DNA from: Streptomyces sp. NBC_00414 | GTDB taxonomy: Bacteria > Actinomycetota > Actinomycetes > Streptomycetales > Streptomycetaceae | Length of the DNA stretch: 64,000 nt | Reading direction: 5' to 3' | Assembly (NCBI RefSeq): GCF_036038375.1 | Contig: NZ_CP107935.1 | Coordinates: forward strand, 8,184,001-8,248,000 | Part shown: positions 8,892-17,525 of the stretch, piece by piece | How positions within the stretch are numbered: position 1 is the stretch's first letter | Layout of the letters: the number at the start of each line of letters is the position of its first letter | Translations under genes and position numbers: made by a program | Notes under the pieces: generated by a model | Database searches by the model: none | Told to the model about the DNA's origin: nothing | What the model saw: only the letters and a program-made list of their open reading frames with translations

Positions 8892-9086
8892 ATGCCGAAG
8901 AACAAGTCGCACAGCGGTGCCAGCAAGCGCTTCAAGATCACCGGCTCCGGCAAGGTGCTCCGCGAGCGCGCCGGCAAGCGCCACCTGCTTGAGCACAAGT
9001 CGTCGCGCGTGACGCGCCGCCTCACCGGCACCGCCGAGATGGCCCCGGGCGACGCCAAGAAGATCAAGAAGCTTCTCGGCAAGTGA
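8892..9086 (+). CDS. rpmI: 50S ribosomal protein L35
   Basis: A 64-residue basic protein starting at ATG 8892 after GAGGAGAG (8875-8882). MPKNKSHSGASKRFKITGSGK and the KRHLLEHKS..RLTGTA core are diagnostic of bL35. It sits between infC and rplT in the canonical order, so it is part of the same transcript. Length matches the family. Confidence 0.97.
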   Translation: MPKNKSHSGASKRFKITGSGKVLRERAGKRHLLEHKSSRVTRRLTGTAEMAPGDAKKIKKLLGK

Positions 9087-9181
9087 CGTCGCGGCGCCTC
9101 GGCGCCGTACGTCAGGACCGGGACCCAATCGATTTCGGACCGTGTGACGACCACCACGGCCCCGCTACAAGGAGTTAACAA

Positions 9182-9565
9182 GTGGCACGCGTCAAGCGGG
9201 CAGTCAACGCCCACAAGAAGCGCCGGGCGATCCTCGAAGCCGCCAGCGGCTACCGCGGTCAGCGTTCGCGTCTGTACCGCAAGGCCAAGGAGCAGGTCAC
9301 CCACTCCCTGGTCTACAACTACAACGACCGCAAGAAGCGCAAGGGCGACTTCCGTCGGCTGTGGATCCAGCGCATCAACGCTGCGGCCCGCCAGAACGGC
9401 ATGACGTACAACCGCCTCATCCAGGGTCTGAACGCCGCCAACATCGAGGTGGACCGCAAGATCCTCGCGGAGCTGGCCGTCAACGACGCCAACGCGTTCG
9501 CCGCGCTCGTCGAGGTCGCGCAGAAGGCCCTGCCGTCGGACGTCAACGCGCCCAAGGCTGCGTGA
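9182..9565 (+). CDS. rplT: 50S ribosomal protein L20
   Basis: A 127-residue protein starting at GTG 9182 with AAGGAG upstream (9170-9175). ARVKRAVNAHKKRR, YRGQRSRLYRKAKEQV and WIQRINAAARQNG are bL20 signatures. L20 binds 23S rRNA early in 50S assembly and in other bacteria represses its own operon through the infC leader. A strong intrinsic terminator follows, so this is the end of the infC operon. Confidence 0.97.
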   Translation: MARVKRAVNAHKKRRAILEAASGYRGQRSRLYRKAKEQVTHSLVYNYNDRKKRKGDFRRLWIQRINAAARQNGMTYNRLIQGLNAANIEVDRKILAELAVNDANAFAALVEVAQKALPSDVNAPKAA

Positions 9566-9595
9566 CACTGGCGCTGGCCTCGGCCGGAACCTCTT

Positions 9596-9641
9596 TGTGG
9601 GCTCGCTTGCCTCAGGGCTGCGGGCCCACATTTGTTTTGTT
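9596..9641 (+). terminator. Intrinsic terminator after rplT
   Basis: TGTGGGC (9596-9602) pairs with GCCCACA (9624-9630), and the stem is followed at once by TTTGTTTTGTT. This is the most canonical stem plus U-tract in the window. Confidence 0.85.
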
Positions 9642-9724
9642 CGAGTGTTTTGTTCGAGAGGGCCGCCCCTCCCCGCGCGGCAAGCGGTACGTCCCGCCCT
9701 CGACCGTGAACCGAAGGTGAATCG

Positions 9725-10567
9725 ATGTCCAGCGGCCCCGAGCTGATCTCTCCCCGCTCGCAGCGCGTCTCCGCCGCCCGGCGGCTCGCCAGGCGGAGCT
9801 TCCGGGGCAAGGAGCGGCTGTTCCTCGCCGAGGGGCCCCAGGCCGTGCGGGAGGCCGCCGCCCACCGGGTCGGCGGCGAGCCCGCGCTCGTCGACCTGTT
9901 CGCCACGGTCGACGCCGCCGAGCGGTACGCCGACATCGTGGGGGAGGCCCGGGACGCCGGAGCCCGCGTGCACCTCGCCGACGACGACGTGATCGCCGAC
10001 ATCTCGACGACCGTCACCCCGCAGGGACTCGTCGGGATCTGCCGGTTCCTGGACACCCCCTTCGAGAAGATCGTCGAGGCACGGCCCAAGCTGGTCGCCG
10101 TACTGGCACATGTGCGGGACCCCGGGAACGCGGGCACCGTCCTGCGCTGCGCCGACGCGGCCGGCGCCGACGCCGTCGTCCTCACCGACGCCTCCGTCGA
10201 CCTCTACAACCCCAAGTGCGTACGGGCGTCGGTCGGCTCGCTCTTCCATCTGCCCGTCGCGGTCGGCGTGCCCGTGGAGCAGGCCGTGCGGGATCTCAGG
10301 GACGCCGGCGTACGCATCCTGGCCGCCGACGGCGCGGGCGAGGACGACCTGGACGACGAACTCGACCAGGGCACCATGGGCGGGCCGACCGCCTGGGTGT
10401 TCGGCAACGAGGCGTGGGGGCTCCCGGAGGAGACACGTGCGCTGGCGGACGCCGTCGTGCGCGTACCGATCCACGGCAGGGCCGAGAGCCTGAACCTCGC
10501 GACGGCCGCCGCCGTATGTCTCTACGCGTCGGCTCGCGCGCAGCGTGCCGACCGCGCTCGTCCCTGA
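9725..10567 (+). CDS. SpoU/TrmH family RNA 2'-O-methyltransferase
   Basis: A 280-residue protein starting at ATG 9725 with GAAGGTGA upstream. The N-terminal substrate-binding domain begins QRVSAARRLARRSFRGKERLFLAEG. The C-terminal SPOUT (trefoil-knot) domain shows all three motifs: motif 1 HVRDPGNAGTVLRCADAAGA, motif 2 WVFGNEAWGLPEE, motif 3 IPIHGRAESLNLATAAAVCL-like sequence. The family methylates ribose 2'-OH in 23S rRNA, or tRNA, using SAM. Position between rplT and pheST fits a translation-related role; the exact nucleotide cannot be assigned. Confidence 0.9.
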   Translation: MSSGPELISPRSQRVSAARRLARRSFRGKERLFLAEGPQAVREAAAHRVGGEPALVDLFATVDAAERYADIVGEARDAGARVHLADDDVIADISTTVTPQGLVGICRFLDTPFEKIVEARPKLVAVLAHVRDPGNAGTVLRCADAAGADAVVLTDASVDLYNPKCVRASVGSLFHLPVAVGVPVEQAVRDLRDAGVRILAADGAGEDDLDDELDQGTMGGPTAWVFGNEAWGLPEETRALADAVVRVPIHGRAESLNLATAAAVCLYASARAQRADRARP

Positions 10568-10664
10568 GGGGGTCCGTTCCGTCACTCAGGGCTAGTAGGG
10601 TGACGGGCCCGGGGACTCACCCCCCAAGCTCTCGGCTGCGCTTGAGCAGGGAGGTTGCCCCCGG

Positions 10665-11837
10665 ATGCCGGACGAGAGGTGGGGTACGGGGATGAGTGTC
10701 GGCACGAGCGGTGCGCAGAGCGCGCTGCGGGCACACGATGTGCGGAGCGCTCCCGCGCCCAGGCACGCCGATCCCGCGGAACTCGGCATCGACCCCGACG
10801 ACCTCCCCGACGGACTCGTGATCGCCGACGAACGCGGCCGGGTGATCTGTTTCAACGCCGCGGCCGCCCGGATCACGGCCACCCCCGCCACCGAGGCCCT
10901 CGGCCACCACCTGGAGCGGGCCCTGCCGCTGGAAGACCTCGAAGGCCGCCGCTGGTGGCAGCTGACCGACCCGTACGGCGGCCTCGCGATCCGCGTCGGG
11001 CAGCCCGAGCGCAACCTGCTGCTCCCTGGCGGCCGGGAGGTCCTGGTCACGGCACGGTACGTGCGGGCGCGGCCCCTCGGCCCGGTCCGCCGGGTCGTCG
11101 TCTCGCTCCGCGACACCGAGGGCCGCCGCCGCACCGAGCGCAGCCACGCCGAGCTGATCGCCACGGTCGCCCACGAACTGCGCTCGCCGCTCACCTCCGT
11201 CAAGGGCTTCACGGCCACGCTGCTCGCCAAGTGGGAACGGTTCACCGACGACCAGAAGAAGCTGATGCTGGAGACGGTCGACGCGGACGCCAACCGGGTC
11301 ACCCGCCTCATCGCCGAGCTCCTCGACATCTCCCGCATCGACTCCGGGCGGCTCGAAGTACGCCGTCAGCCCGTCGACATAGGCGCCGCCGTCGGCCGCC
11401 ACATCCAGGCGTACGTGGCCTCCGGCCAGTCCGCCGACCGCTTCCTGCTGCGTATCGGGCAGCCGCTGCCCGACCTGTGGGCCGACCCCGACAAGGTCGA
11501 CCAGGTGCTCAGCAACCTGCTGGAAAATGCGGTGCGGCACGGCGAGGGAACCGTCACCATCGACGTAGAGCCCGCGCCGTCCCCCCGTGAAGGGGAGGAG
11601 GTCTGCACGTCGGTCACGGTGAGCGACGAGGGCCCCGGCATCCCGGAGGAGTCCATGAACCGCGTCTTCACCCGCTTCTGGCGGGGCAGCAAGCGCGGTG
11701 GCACCGGCCTCGGGCTGTACATCGTCAAGGGCATCGTCGAAGCCCACGGCGGCACCATCACCGTCGGCCGCGCCCCCGAGGGCGGCGCGGAGTTCCGATT
11801 TACGCTGCCCGTGGGCACCCCGGCGTATCTGCAGTAA
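10665..11837 (+). CDS. PAS-domain sensor histidine kinase (orphan)
   Basis: A 390-residue soluble kinase with no transmembrane segment. PAS-like domain about 45-150 (LPDGLVIADERGRVICFNAAAARI), HisKA with phospho-acceptor H170 (TVAHELRSPLTSVKGF), and HATPase_c with N box LSNLLENAVRHG, G1 VSDEGPGIPEE and G2 GTGLGLYIVKGIVEAHGG. ATG 10665 follows GGGAGG by 12 bases; ATG 10692 (SVGTSGAQS) is an equally plausible start. No response regulator is adjacent, so it is an orphan kinase. The lack of membrane segments suggests a cytoplasmic signal. A TAGGGT-type -10 lies in the 97-bp gap before it. Confidence 0.88.
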   Translation: MPDERWGTGMSVGTSGAQSALRAHDVRSAPAPRHADPAELGIDPDDLPDGLVIADERGRVICFNAAAARITATPATEALGHHLERALPLEDLEGRRWWQLTDPYGGLAIRVGQPERNLLLPGGREVLVTARYVRARPLGPVRRVVVSLRDTEGRRRTERSHAELIATVAHELRSPLTSVKGFTATLLAKWERFTDDQKKLMLETVDADANRVTRLIAELLDISRIDSGRLEVRRQPVDIGAAVGRHIQAYVASGQSADRFLLRIGQPLPDLWADPDKVDQVLSNLLENAVRHGEGTVTIDVEPAPSPREGEEVCTSVTVSDEGPGIPEESMNRVFTRFWRGSKRGGTGLGLYIVKGIVEAHGGTITVGRAPEGGAEFRFTLPVGTPAYLQ

Positions 11838-11916
11838 CGCCGAAGCGGCCCCACGGGCGCATCCGCACACCCGCCCCGGCCCGGACCAGGCGTCCGAGCC
11901 GGGCGCTCACCCCCGT

Positions 11917-11922
11917 TAGACT
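11917..11922 (+). promoter_or_regulatory. Candidate pheST promoter -10 (TAGACT)
   Basis: TAGACT lies 118 bases before the pheS start in the only promoter-like part of the 200-bp gap. It implies a leader of about 110 nt. No convincing -35 is visible, so this is tentative. Confidence 0.35.
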
Positions 11923-12039
11923 CGGCCTTTGGCACCTTTGCGTCCCCTTTTCAGTTTTCAGGGACAGGGCTTCAGGGACACGACGTCCCACGAGTCGCGA
12001 CGGGGACCGTCGGCCAACCAATCGGAAGCACGGGAAGAG

Positions 12040-13182
12040 ATGTCGGCACCGAACAAGTCGTACGACCCTGTTGAGGTCGAGGCACTGAAACCGGAAGAGA
12101 TCGAGCGCATGCGGGACGAGGCGCTCGCCGCCTTCGCCGCCGCCGGTGACCTCGACACGCTCCAGGAGGCCAAGGTCGCCCACACCGGTGGCGCCTCGCC
12201 GCTGGCCCTCGCCAACCGCGAGATCGGCGCCCTGCCCCCGCACGCCAAGGCCGCCGCCGGCAAGCTCGTCGGCCAGGCCCGCGGCGCGGTGAACAAGGCA
12301 CTCGCCGCCCGCCAGGTCGAACTGGAGGCCGAGCGGGACGCCAGGGTGCTGGTCGAGGAGGCCGTGGACGTCACGCTGCCCCACGACCGCGTACCGGCCG
12401 GTGCCCGGCACCCGCTGACCACCATGATGGAGCGGGTCGCGGACGTCTTCGTGTCCATGGGATACGAGATCGCCGAGGGCCCCGAGGTCGAGGCGGAGTG
12501 GTTCAACTTCGACGCCCTCAACTTCACCCCGGACCACCCGGCCCGGCAGATGCAGGACACCTTCTTCGTGCAGGGCTCGAAGGGCGCCGAGGGCTCCAAG
12601 GGCACGGACGGCGAGTCCGGTGTCGTGCTGCGCACCCACACCTCGCCGGTGCAGGCCCGCGCCATGCTGGACCGCGAGCCGCCCGTCTACATCGTGTGCC
12701 CCGGCCGCGTGTACCGCACGGACGAGCTGGACGCCACGCACACCCCGGTCTTCCACCAGATCGAGCTGCTGGCCATCGACGAGGGCCTGACCATGGCCGA
12801 CCTGAAGGGCACCCTGGACCACATGGTCCGGTCCCTCTTCGGCGCCGACATGAAGACCCGGCTGCGCCCGAACTACTTCCCCTTCACCGAGCCGTCCGCC
12901 GAGATGGACATGCTCTGCTACGTCTGCAAGGGCGAGTCCGTCGGCAACCCCGACCGGCCCTGCCGCACCTGCTCCAGCGAGGGCTGGATCGAGCTGGGCG
13001 GCTGCGGCATGGTCAACCCGCGGGTGCTCGTCGCCTGCGGTGTGGACCCCGAGAAGTACAGCGGATTCGCCTTCGGGTTCGGCATCGAGCGGATGCTGAT
13101 GTTCCGCCACAACGTCGAAGACATGCGAGACATGGTCGAGGGTGACGTCCGGTTCACCCGGCCGTTCGGGATGGAGATCTGA
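12040..13182 (+). CDS. pheS: Phenylalanine-tRNA ligase alpha subunit
   Basis: A 380-residue protein starting at ATG 12040 (SAPNKSYDPVEVEALKPEE). N-terminal coiled coil about 10-100 binds tRNA, followed by the class II catalytic core: motif 2 region VYRTDELDATHTPVFHQIE, FPFTEPSAEMDM, and motif 3 FAFGFGIERMLMFRH. The CYVCKGE..PCRTCSSEGW cysteine cluster could bind zinc. The frame stays open 37 codons upstream to a TTG at 11929, but that part has no ribosome binding site and is not PheS-like. Its stop overlaps the pheT ATG by one base (TGATG), coupling synthesis of the two subunits of the (alpha-beta)2 enzyme. Confidence 0.96.
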   Translation: MSAPNKSYDPVEVEALKPEEIERMRDEALAAFAAAGDLDTLQEAKVAHTGGASPLALANREIGALPPHAKAAAGKLVGQARGAVNKALAARQVELEAERDARVLVEEAVDVTLPHDRVPAGARHPLTTMMERVADVFVSMGYEIAEGPEVEAEWFNFDALNFTPDHPARQMQDTFFVQGSKGAEGSKGTDGESGVVLRTHTSPVQARAMLDREPPVYIVCPGRVYRTDELDATHTPVFHQIELLAIDEGLTMADLKGTLDHMVRSLFGADMKTRLRPNYFPFTEPSAEMDMLCYVCKGESVGNPDRPCRTCSSEGWIELGGCGMVNPRVLVACGVDPEKYSGFAFGFGIERMLMFRHNVEDMRDMVEGDVRFTRPFGMEI

Positions 13183-15683
13183 TGCGGGTCCCGCTTTCCT
13201 GGCTGCGGGAGTACGTCGACCTCCCCGCCACCGAGACCGGCCGCGACGTGCAGGCCAAGCTCGTGTCCGCCGGCCTTGAGGTCGAGAGGGTCGAGCGGCT
13301 CGGCGCCGACCTCAAGGGCCCGCTCGTCGTCGGCAAGGTGCTGACCATCGAGGAGCTGGAGGGCTTCAAGAAACCCATCCGCTTCTGCACCGTCGACGTC
13401 GGCGGCGCCAACGGCACGGGCGAACCGCAGGAGATCGTCTGCGGCGCCCGCAACTTCGCCGTCGGCGACAAGGTCGTCGTGGTCCTGCCCGGCGCCGTCC
13501 TGCCCGGCGACTTCGCGATCGCCGCGCGCAAGACCTACGGCAAGACCTCGCACGGCATGATCTGCTCCGGCGACGAGCTGGGCATGGGCGACGACGGCAG
13601 CGGCGGCATCATCGTCCTGCCGCCCGAGTACGAGGTCGGCACGGACGCGATCGAGCTGCTCGACCTCGTCGACGAGGTCCTCGACATCGCCGTCACGCCC
13701 GACCGCGGCTACGCCCTGTCGATGCGCGGCGTCGCCCGCGAGACCGCCACCGCCTACGGCCTCGACCTGCGCGACCCGGCACTGCTCGACGTGCCGGGCC
13801 CGAACGCCTTCGGGCACCCGGTCCAGGTCGCCGACCCGCAGGGCTGCGACCGCTTCACCGCGCGGACCGTCACCGGTCTGTCGCCCGAGGCCCGCTCCCC
13901 GATCTGGCTGCAGCGCCGCCTCCAGAAGGCGGGCATGCGCCCGATCTCGCTGGCCGTCGACATCACCAACTACGTGATGCTGGAGCTCGGCCAGCCCCTG
14001 CACGCGTACGACCGCTCCCGGATCCAGGGTGCGATCGGCGTGCGCCGGGCCGAGCAGGGCGAGAAGCTCACCACCCTCGACGGCGCCAAGCGCACGCTGG
14101 ACGCCGGGGACCTGGTGATCACCGACGACCGCGGGCCCATCGGCCTCGCCGGCGTCATGGGCGGTGCCGACACCGAGATCGACGACACCGAGGGCACCAC
14201 CACCGAGGTCGTCGTCGAGGCCGCGCACTTCGACCCGATCTCCATCGCGCGCACGGCCCGCAGGCACAAGCTGGCCTCCGAGGCGTCCAAGCGCTTCGAG
14301 CGGGGCGTCGACCCGGAGGCCGCGTCCGCCGCCGCCCAGCGCACGGTCGACCTGTTGGTCCTCCTCGCCGGCGGTACCGCCGACGCCGGGGTCACCGAGG
14401 TCATCGCACCGTCCGCGCCGCACACCATCTCCATCCCGGCGAACCACCCGGACAAGGTCGCGGGCGTCGACTACGGCCGCGAGACCGTCGTACGCCGCCT
14501 CCAGCAGGTCGGCTGCGACGTCTACGGGCAGGACGAGCTGATCGTCACCGTGCCGTCCTGGCGGCCCGACCTGACGGACCCTAACGACCTGGCCGAAGAG
14601 GTCATCCGGCTTGAGGGCTACGAGAACCTGCCCTCGACGCTGCCCAGGCCCCCCGCGGGCCTGGGCCTGACCGACCGGCAGCGGCTGCACCGCCGGGTAG
14701 GCCGCGCGCTGGCCGGCGCCGGGTACGTGGAGGCGCTGAACTACCCGTTCATCGGGACCGAGGTGCTCGACCAGCTCGGCCTGGACGACGACGACCCGCG
14801 CCGCACCGTGGTGACGCTGGTCAACCCGCTCTCCGACGAAGAGCCCGCGATGCGTACGACGCTGCTGCCGGGGCTCCTCGGCGCGCTGCGGCGCAACGAC
14901 GGCCGGGGCTCGCACGACCTGGCGCTCTTCGAGACCGGTCTGGTCTTCCGGCCGACCGGCGAGGAGGGGACGGCCGGGCGGTTGCCCGTCGACCGCCGCC
15001 CCACCGACGAGGAGATCGCCGGGATCGACGCCGCGCTGCCGCGGCAGCCGCGCCGTGCCGCCGTCGTCCTCGCGGGCGCCCGTGAGCAGGCCGGCTGGTG
15101 GGGCAAGGGCCGTCCGGCGGACTGGGCGGACGCCGTCGAGGCCGCGCGAACCGTCGCCCGCGAGGCCGGGGTCGAACTGACCGTGCGCGGCGACCGGCAC
15201 GCTCCCTGGCACCCGGGCCGCTGCGCAGCGCTGTACGTGAGCGTGAACGGCGAGGAGACGCTCGTCGGCCACGCCGGTGAGCTGCACCCGCGGGTCGTCA
15301 AGGCGCTGCATCTGCCGGAGCGCAGCTGCGCCATGGAGATCGAGCTCGATCTCCTGGAGCAGGCGGGCACCGGGGTGCTTGTCGCGCCGCGCATCTCGGC
15401 CTTCCCGGTCGCGACGCAGGATGTCGCGCTGGTCGTCGACCGGGACGTCCCGGCCGCCGACGTCGAGGCCGCGCTGCGTGAGGGTGCGGGTGAACTCCTT
15501 GAGTCCGTCCGGCTGTTCGACGTGTACGAGGGGGAGCAGCTCGGTGAGGGGCGGAAGTCGCTCGCTTACGCGTTGCGCTTCCGCGCGGGTGATCGGACGC
15601 TGACCGTGGACGAGGCATCGGCCGCGCGGGATGCGGCGGTTGCCCTCGCGGGCTCGCGTACGGGGGCTGTTCTGCGGAGTTAG
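13182..15683 (+). CDS. pheT: Phenylalanine-tRNA ligase beta subunit
   Basis: An 833-residue protein. MRVPLSWLREYVDLPAT start, OB-fold tRNA-binding domain about 40-155 (IVCGARNFAVGDKVVVVLPGAVLPG), B3/B4 editing region about 210-390 (RPISLAVDITNYVMLELGQPLHAYD, SKRFERGVDPE), B5 about 405-480, a catalytic-like core (LAEEVIRLEGYENLPS; NPLSDEEPAMRTTLLPGLL), and a C-terminal FDX-ACB domain about 740-832 (ISAFPVATQDVALVVDRDV). Length is normal. It forms the heterotetramer with PheS, and its editing site removes Tyr-tRNA(Phe). Confidence 0.96.
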   Translation: MRVPLSWLREYVDLPATETGRDVQAKLVSAGLEVERVERLGADLKGPLVVGKVLTIEELEGFKKPIRFCTVDVGGANGTGEPQEIVCGARNFAVGDKVVVVLPGAVLPGDFAIAARKTYGKTSHGMICSGDELGMGDDGSGGIIVLPPEYEVGTDAIELLDLVDEVLDIAVTPDRGYALSMRGVARETATAYGLDLRDPALLDVPGPNAFGHPVQVADPQGCDRFTARTVTGLSPEARSPIWLQRRLQKAGMRPISLAVDITNYVMLELGQPLHAYDRSRIQGAIGVRRAEQGEKLTTLDGAKRTLDAGDLVITDDRGPIGLAGVMGGADTEIDDTEGTTTEVVVEAAHFDPISIARTARRHKLASEASKRFERGVDPEAASAAAQRTVDLLVLLAGGTADAGVTEVIAPSAPHTISIPANHPDKVAGVDYGRETVVRRLQQVGCDVYGQDELIVTVPSWRPDLTDPNDLAEEVIRLEGYENLPSTLPRPPAGLGLTDRQRLHRRVGRALAGAGYVEALNYPFIGTEVLDQLGLDDDDPRRTVVTLVNPLSDEEPAMRTTLLPGLLGALRRNDGRGSHDLALFETGLVFRPTGEEGTAGRLPVDRRPTDEEIAGIDAALPRQPRRAAVVLAGAREQAGWWGKGRPADWADAVEAARTVAREAGVELTVRGDRHAPWHPGRCAALYVSVNGEETLVGHAGELHPRVVKALHLPERSCAMEIELDLLEQAGTGVLVAPRISAFPVATQDVALVVDRDVPAADVEAALREGAGELLESVRLFDVYEGEQLGEGRKSLAYALRFRAGDRTLTVDEASAARDAAVALAGSRTGAVLRS

Positions 15684-15737
15684 CTCCGCTGGTTGGTGTG
15701 GTGGCGGGGGACTGCGGTCGCTGGTCGGGTGCGGGTG

Positions 15738-15800
15738 CATCGTGGCCGGTCGCGCAGTTCCCCGCGCCCCTTTGGGGGCCGGGCGCGCGGGTTCCCGCGC
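15738..15800. repeat. Dispersed palindrome, single copy (GTTCCCCGCGCCCCT family)
   Basis: CGTGGCCGGTCGCGCAGTTC followed by CCCGCGCCCCTTTGGGGGCC is one copy of an intergenic element seen in several orientations across the window (36.4, 44.0-44.4, 47.7-48.0, 51.6 and 59.4 kb). Confidence 0.75.
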
Positions 15801-15814
15801 CGCTTGAGTGCTGA

Positions 15815-15847
15815 GGGCGCCTCCTTGTGGGGGCGTCCTTTGTGGTG
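15815..15847 (+). terminator. Terminator after pheT
   Basis: GGGCGCCTCC (15815-15824), loop TTGT, GGGGGCGTCC (15829-15838): a 10-bp stem with two wobble pairs, followed by a T-rich stretch (TTTGTGGTG). Confidence 0.7.
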
Positions 15848-15978
15848 TTTGTGGGGGAGTCACTCTTTTGGGTGACAAGTGTGGGTGATCCGGGTCGGGC
15901 AGGGTGTGCGGTCGACAGAATCGACCCGGCCGAAGTGGCCGGTGCCTGCGCTGAACAGGGCCTAGGGGGGCCGTCGGC

Positions 15979-17154
15979 ATGATCCGTATCAAGGCTGGGG
16001 TGCCCCGTCGGGCGGGGCCCCGGGGGAACCACCTGACACTCGGTCGCGCCAGGGCTCGCGCCCGCCGCCGGCTCGGCCGCGCCGAGGCCCGGCGCCTCGA
16101 CCGGGGCCGGCAGCGGCTGCGTCGCCTGCTCGCGCTGGGGCTGCCCACCGCCTGGGGCGCGGTGGCGATCACGTACAAGCTGGCGTGCCCGCTCGCCCAG
16201 CAGAACGGGCTCGGCGCGCGGATCGTCACCTGCGCCGTGTTCTTCGCCGTCGGCACGGGACTGATGCTGCACGTCAGACGAGGCCTGCTGCGGGAGTTGC
16301 GGCAGATCCGCAGAGTGGCGGGGGCCGCTCAGGGCGTCCTCCTGCGCCCGCTGCCGCCGAGCGTCGAGGGGCTGAACATCGCCGCCGCCCAGGTGTCCGC
16401 GGACCGTGGGGCCAGCGTCGGGGGAGACCTGTACGAGGTGATCGGCACGGAACACGGTGTCCGGGTCGTGATGGGCGACGTCCGCGGGCACGGGCTGGCC
16501 GCCATCGGGACCGTCGCCGCCGTACTGGGAAGTTTCCGCGAGGCCGTCCACGACGAACCCGAACTCCCGGGCGTGCTGAGGAAACTGGAGCGCGCCATGG
16601 GCCGGCACCTCAGGGAGCGCGCGAAGGCCGAGCACCCCTCGTCCGGGCTCGCCCCCGACAGCCCGGTCGCCGAGGAGTTCGTGACCGTGCTGCTTCTGGA
16701 CATCGGCCGCGACGGCGAGGTGCGCGCCCTGAACTGCGGTCACCCATGGCCGTATCTGCTGCGCCCCGACGGCGGGCCGACCGATGTACGAGGACGCGTG
16801 GAGCACCTCGGCCCCGGCGATCCGCTGCCTCCCCTCGGAGCGTTCCCCCTCCCCGCCGAACTGCCGGTCGTCCACTGCGGACGACTGCTGCCCGGCGAGG
16901 CGCTGTTCCTCTACACGGACGGCGTCGAGGACGCCCGCGACGGCGCAGGCCGGTTCTTCCCGCTGCGCACCGCGCTCACCGAGGCCACCCGCACCCACCC
17001 CACCTCGCCACAGGCGGTACTGGGCACGGTCTTCACCCGACTGTTCGCCCACGCGGACGGCCTCCCGACCGACGACGTGGCCGTCCTGGTCCTGGGGAAC
17101 GGCAGGACACAGGTCCCGACGTCACAGCGCGAGCAAGTGGCAACACCCCTTTAG
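15979..17154 (+). CDS. Membrane PP2C-type (SpoIIE) serine/threonine phosphatase
   Basis: A 391-residue protein starting at ATG 15979. A very basic N-terminus (about 1-50) is followed by two membrane segments (about 50-65 and 76-95) and a cytoplasmic SpoIIE/PP2C domain at about 130-378. Metal-site motifs are present: GASVGGDLYEV, MGDVRGHGLAA, FLYTDGVEDARDG, TDDVAVLVL. In streptomycetes such phosphatases dephosphorylate anti-anti-sigma factors. No anti-sigma or STAS gene is adjacent, so the partner is unknown. It is monocistronic, between the pheT terminator and a 370-bp regulatory gap. Confidence 0.87.
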   Translation: MIRIKAGVPRRAGPRGNHLTLGRARARARRRLGRAEARRLDRGRQRLRRLLALGLPTAWGAVAITYKLACPLAQQNGLGARIVTCAVFFAVGTGLMLHVRRGLLRELRQIRRVAGAAQGVLLRPLPPSVEGLNIAAAQVSADRGASVGGDLYEVIGTEHGVRVVMGDVRGHGLAAIGTVAAVLGSFREAVHDEPELPGVLRKLERAMGRHLRERAKAEHPSSGLAPDSPVAEEFVTVLLLDIGRDGEVRALNCGHPWPYLLRPDGGPTDVRGRVEHLGPGDPLPPLGAFPLPAELPVVHCGRLLPGEALFLYTDGVEDARDGAGRFFPLRTALTEATRTHPTSPQAVLGTVFTRLFAHADGLPTDDVAVLVLGNGRTQVPTSQREQVATPL

Positions 17155-17525
17155 GAGCGGCACCCCGGGGGCGCCCCCTGAGCGACGCGGGGCTGTCGCA
17201 CGTGCGGCTCCGCCGCGTGGGCGCGACCAGCCACGACACACCCGCACCCGACGGACAACGCCCAGTCACCCGGCACAACCCGGCGGAGCCGTCCGCCCGC
17301 CACGGAGTGTCGGGCAGGCAGCTGGGCGGACGGCGTAATTCCGGGCCGCCGCACTGTACGAGGGGGAGCCGGCGGCCCGGCCGGCCTCTTGCGAGGCATT
17401 TCAGTCAACCGGTTCACAACTCTGAGCGACAGCGCGCGTACTGCCCGGATCCGGGCACTCCGTTCACACCCCGTGTGAAGGGGGAGGCGCTAGGTTGAAC
17501 AGCACCGTCTGCACCGAGCCATCGG
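17155..17525 (+). promoter_or_regulatory. Regulatory gap upstream of the HTH-TPR regulator, with two palindromes
   Basis: This 371-bp stretch has no credible gene. It contains a perfect 16-bp palindrome TGCCCGGATCCGGGCA (17442-17457). Five bases further is a perfect inverted repeat TTCACAC-CCC-GTGTGAA (17463-17479). A -10-like TAGGTT lies at 17491-17496. The second repeat covers the expected -35 region, which suggests repression, possibly by the gene's own product. The first 250 bp look featureless. Confidence 0.5.

Noticed and set aside
11929..12039. Phe-rich stretch (LFSFQGQGF) upstream of pheS as a leader peptide
   Set aside because: It begins at a TTG without ribosome binding site and has no stop before pheS, so it is only an in-frame extension, and no attenuator hairpin pair is visible.
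12918..16256. 1112-codon minus-strand open frame opposite pheT
   Set aside because: Antisense shadow of pheS/pheT; composition is Arg/Gly-rich low complexity typical of such shadows.
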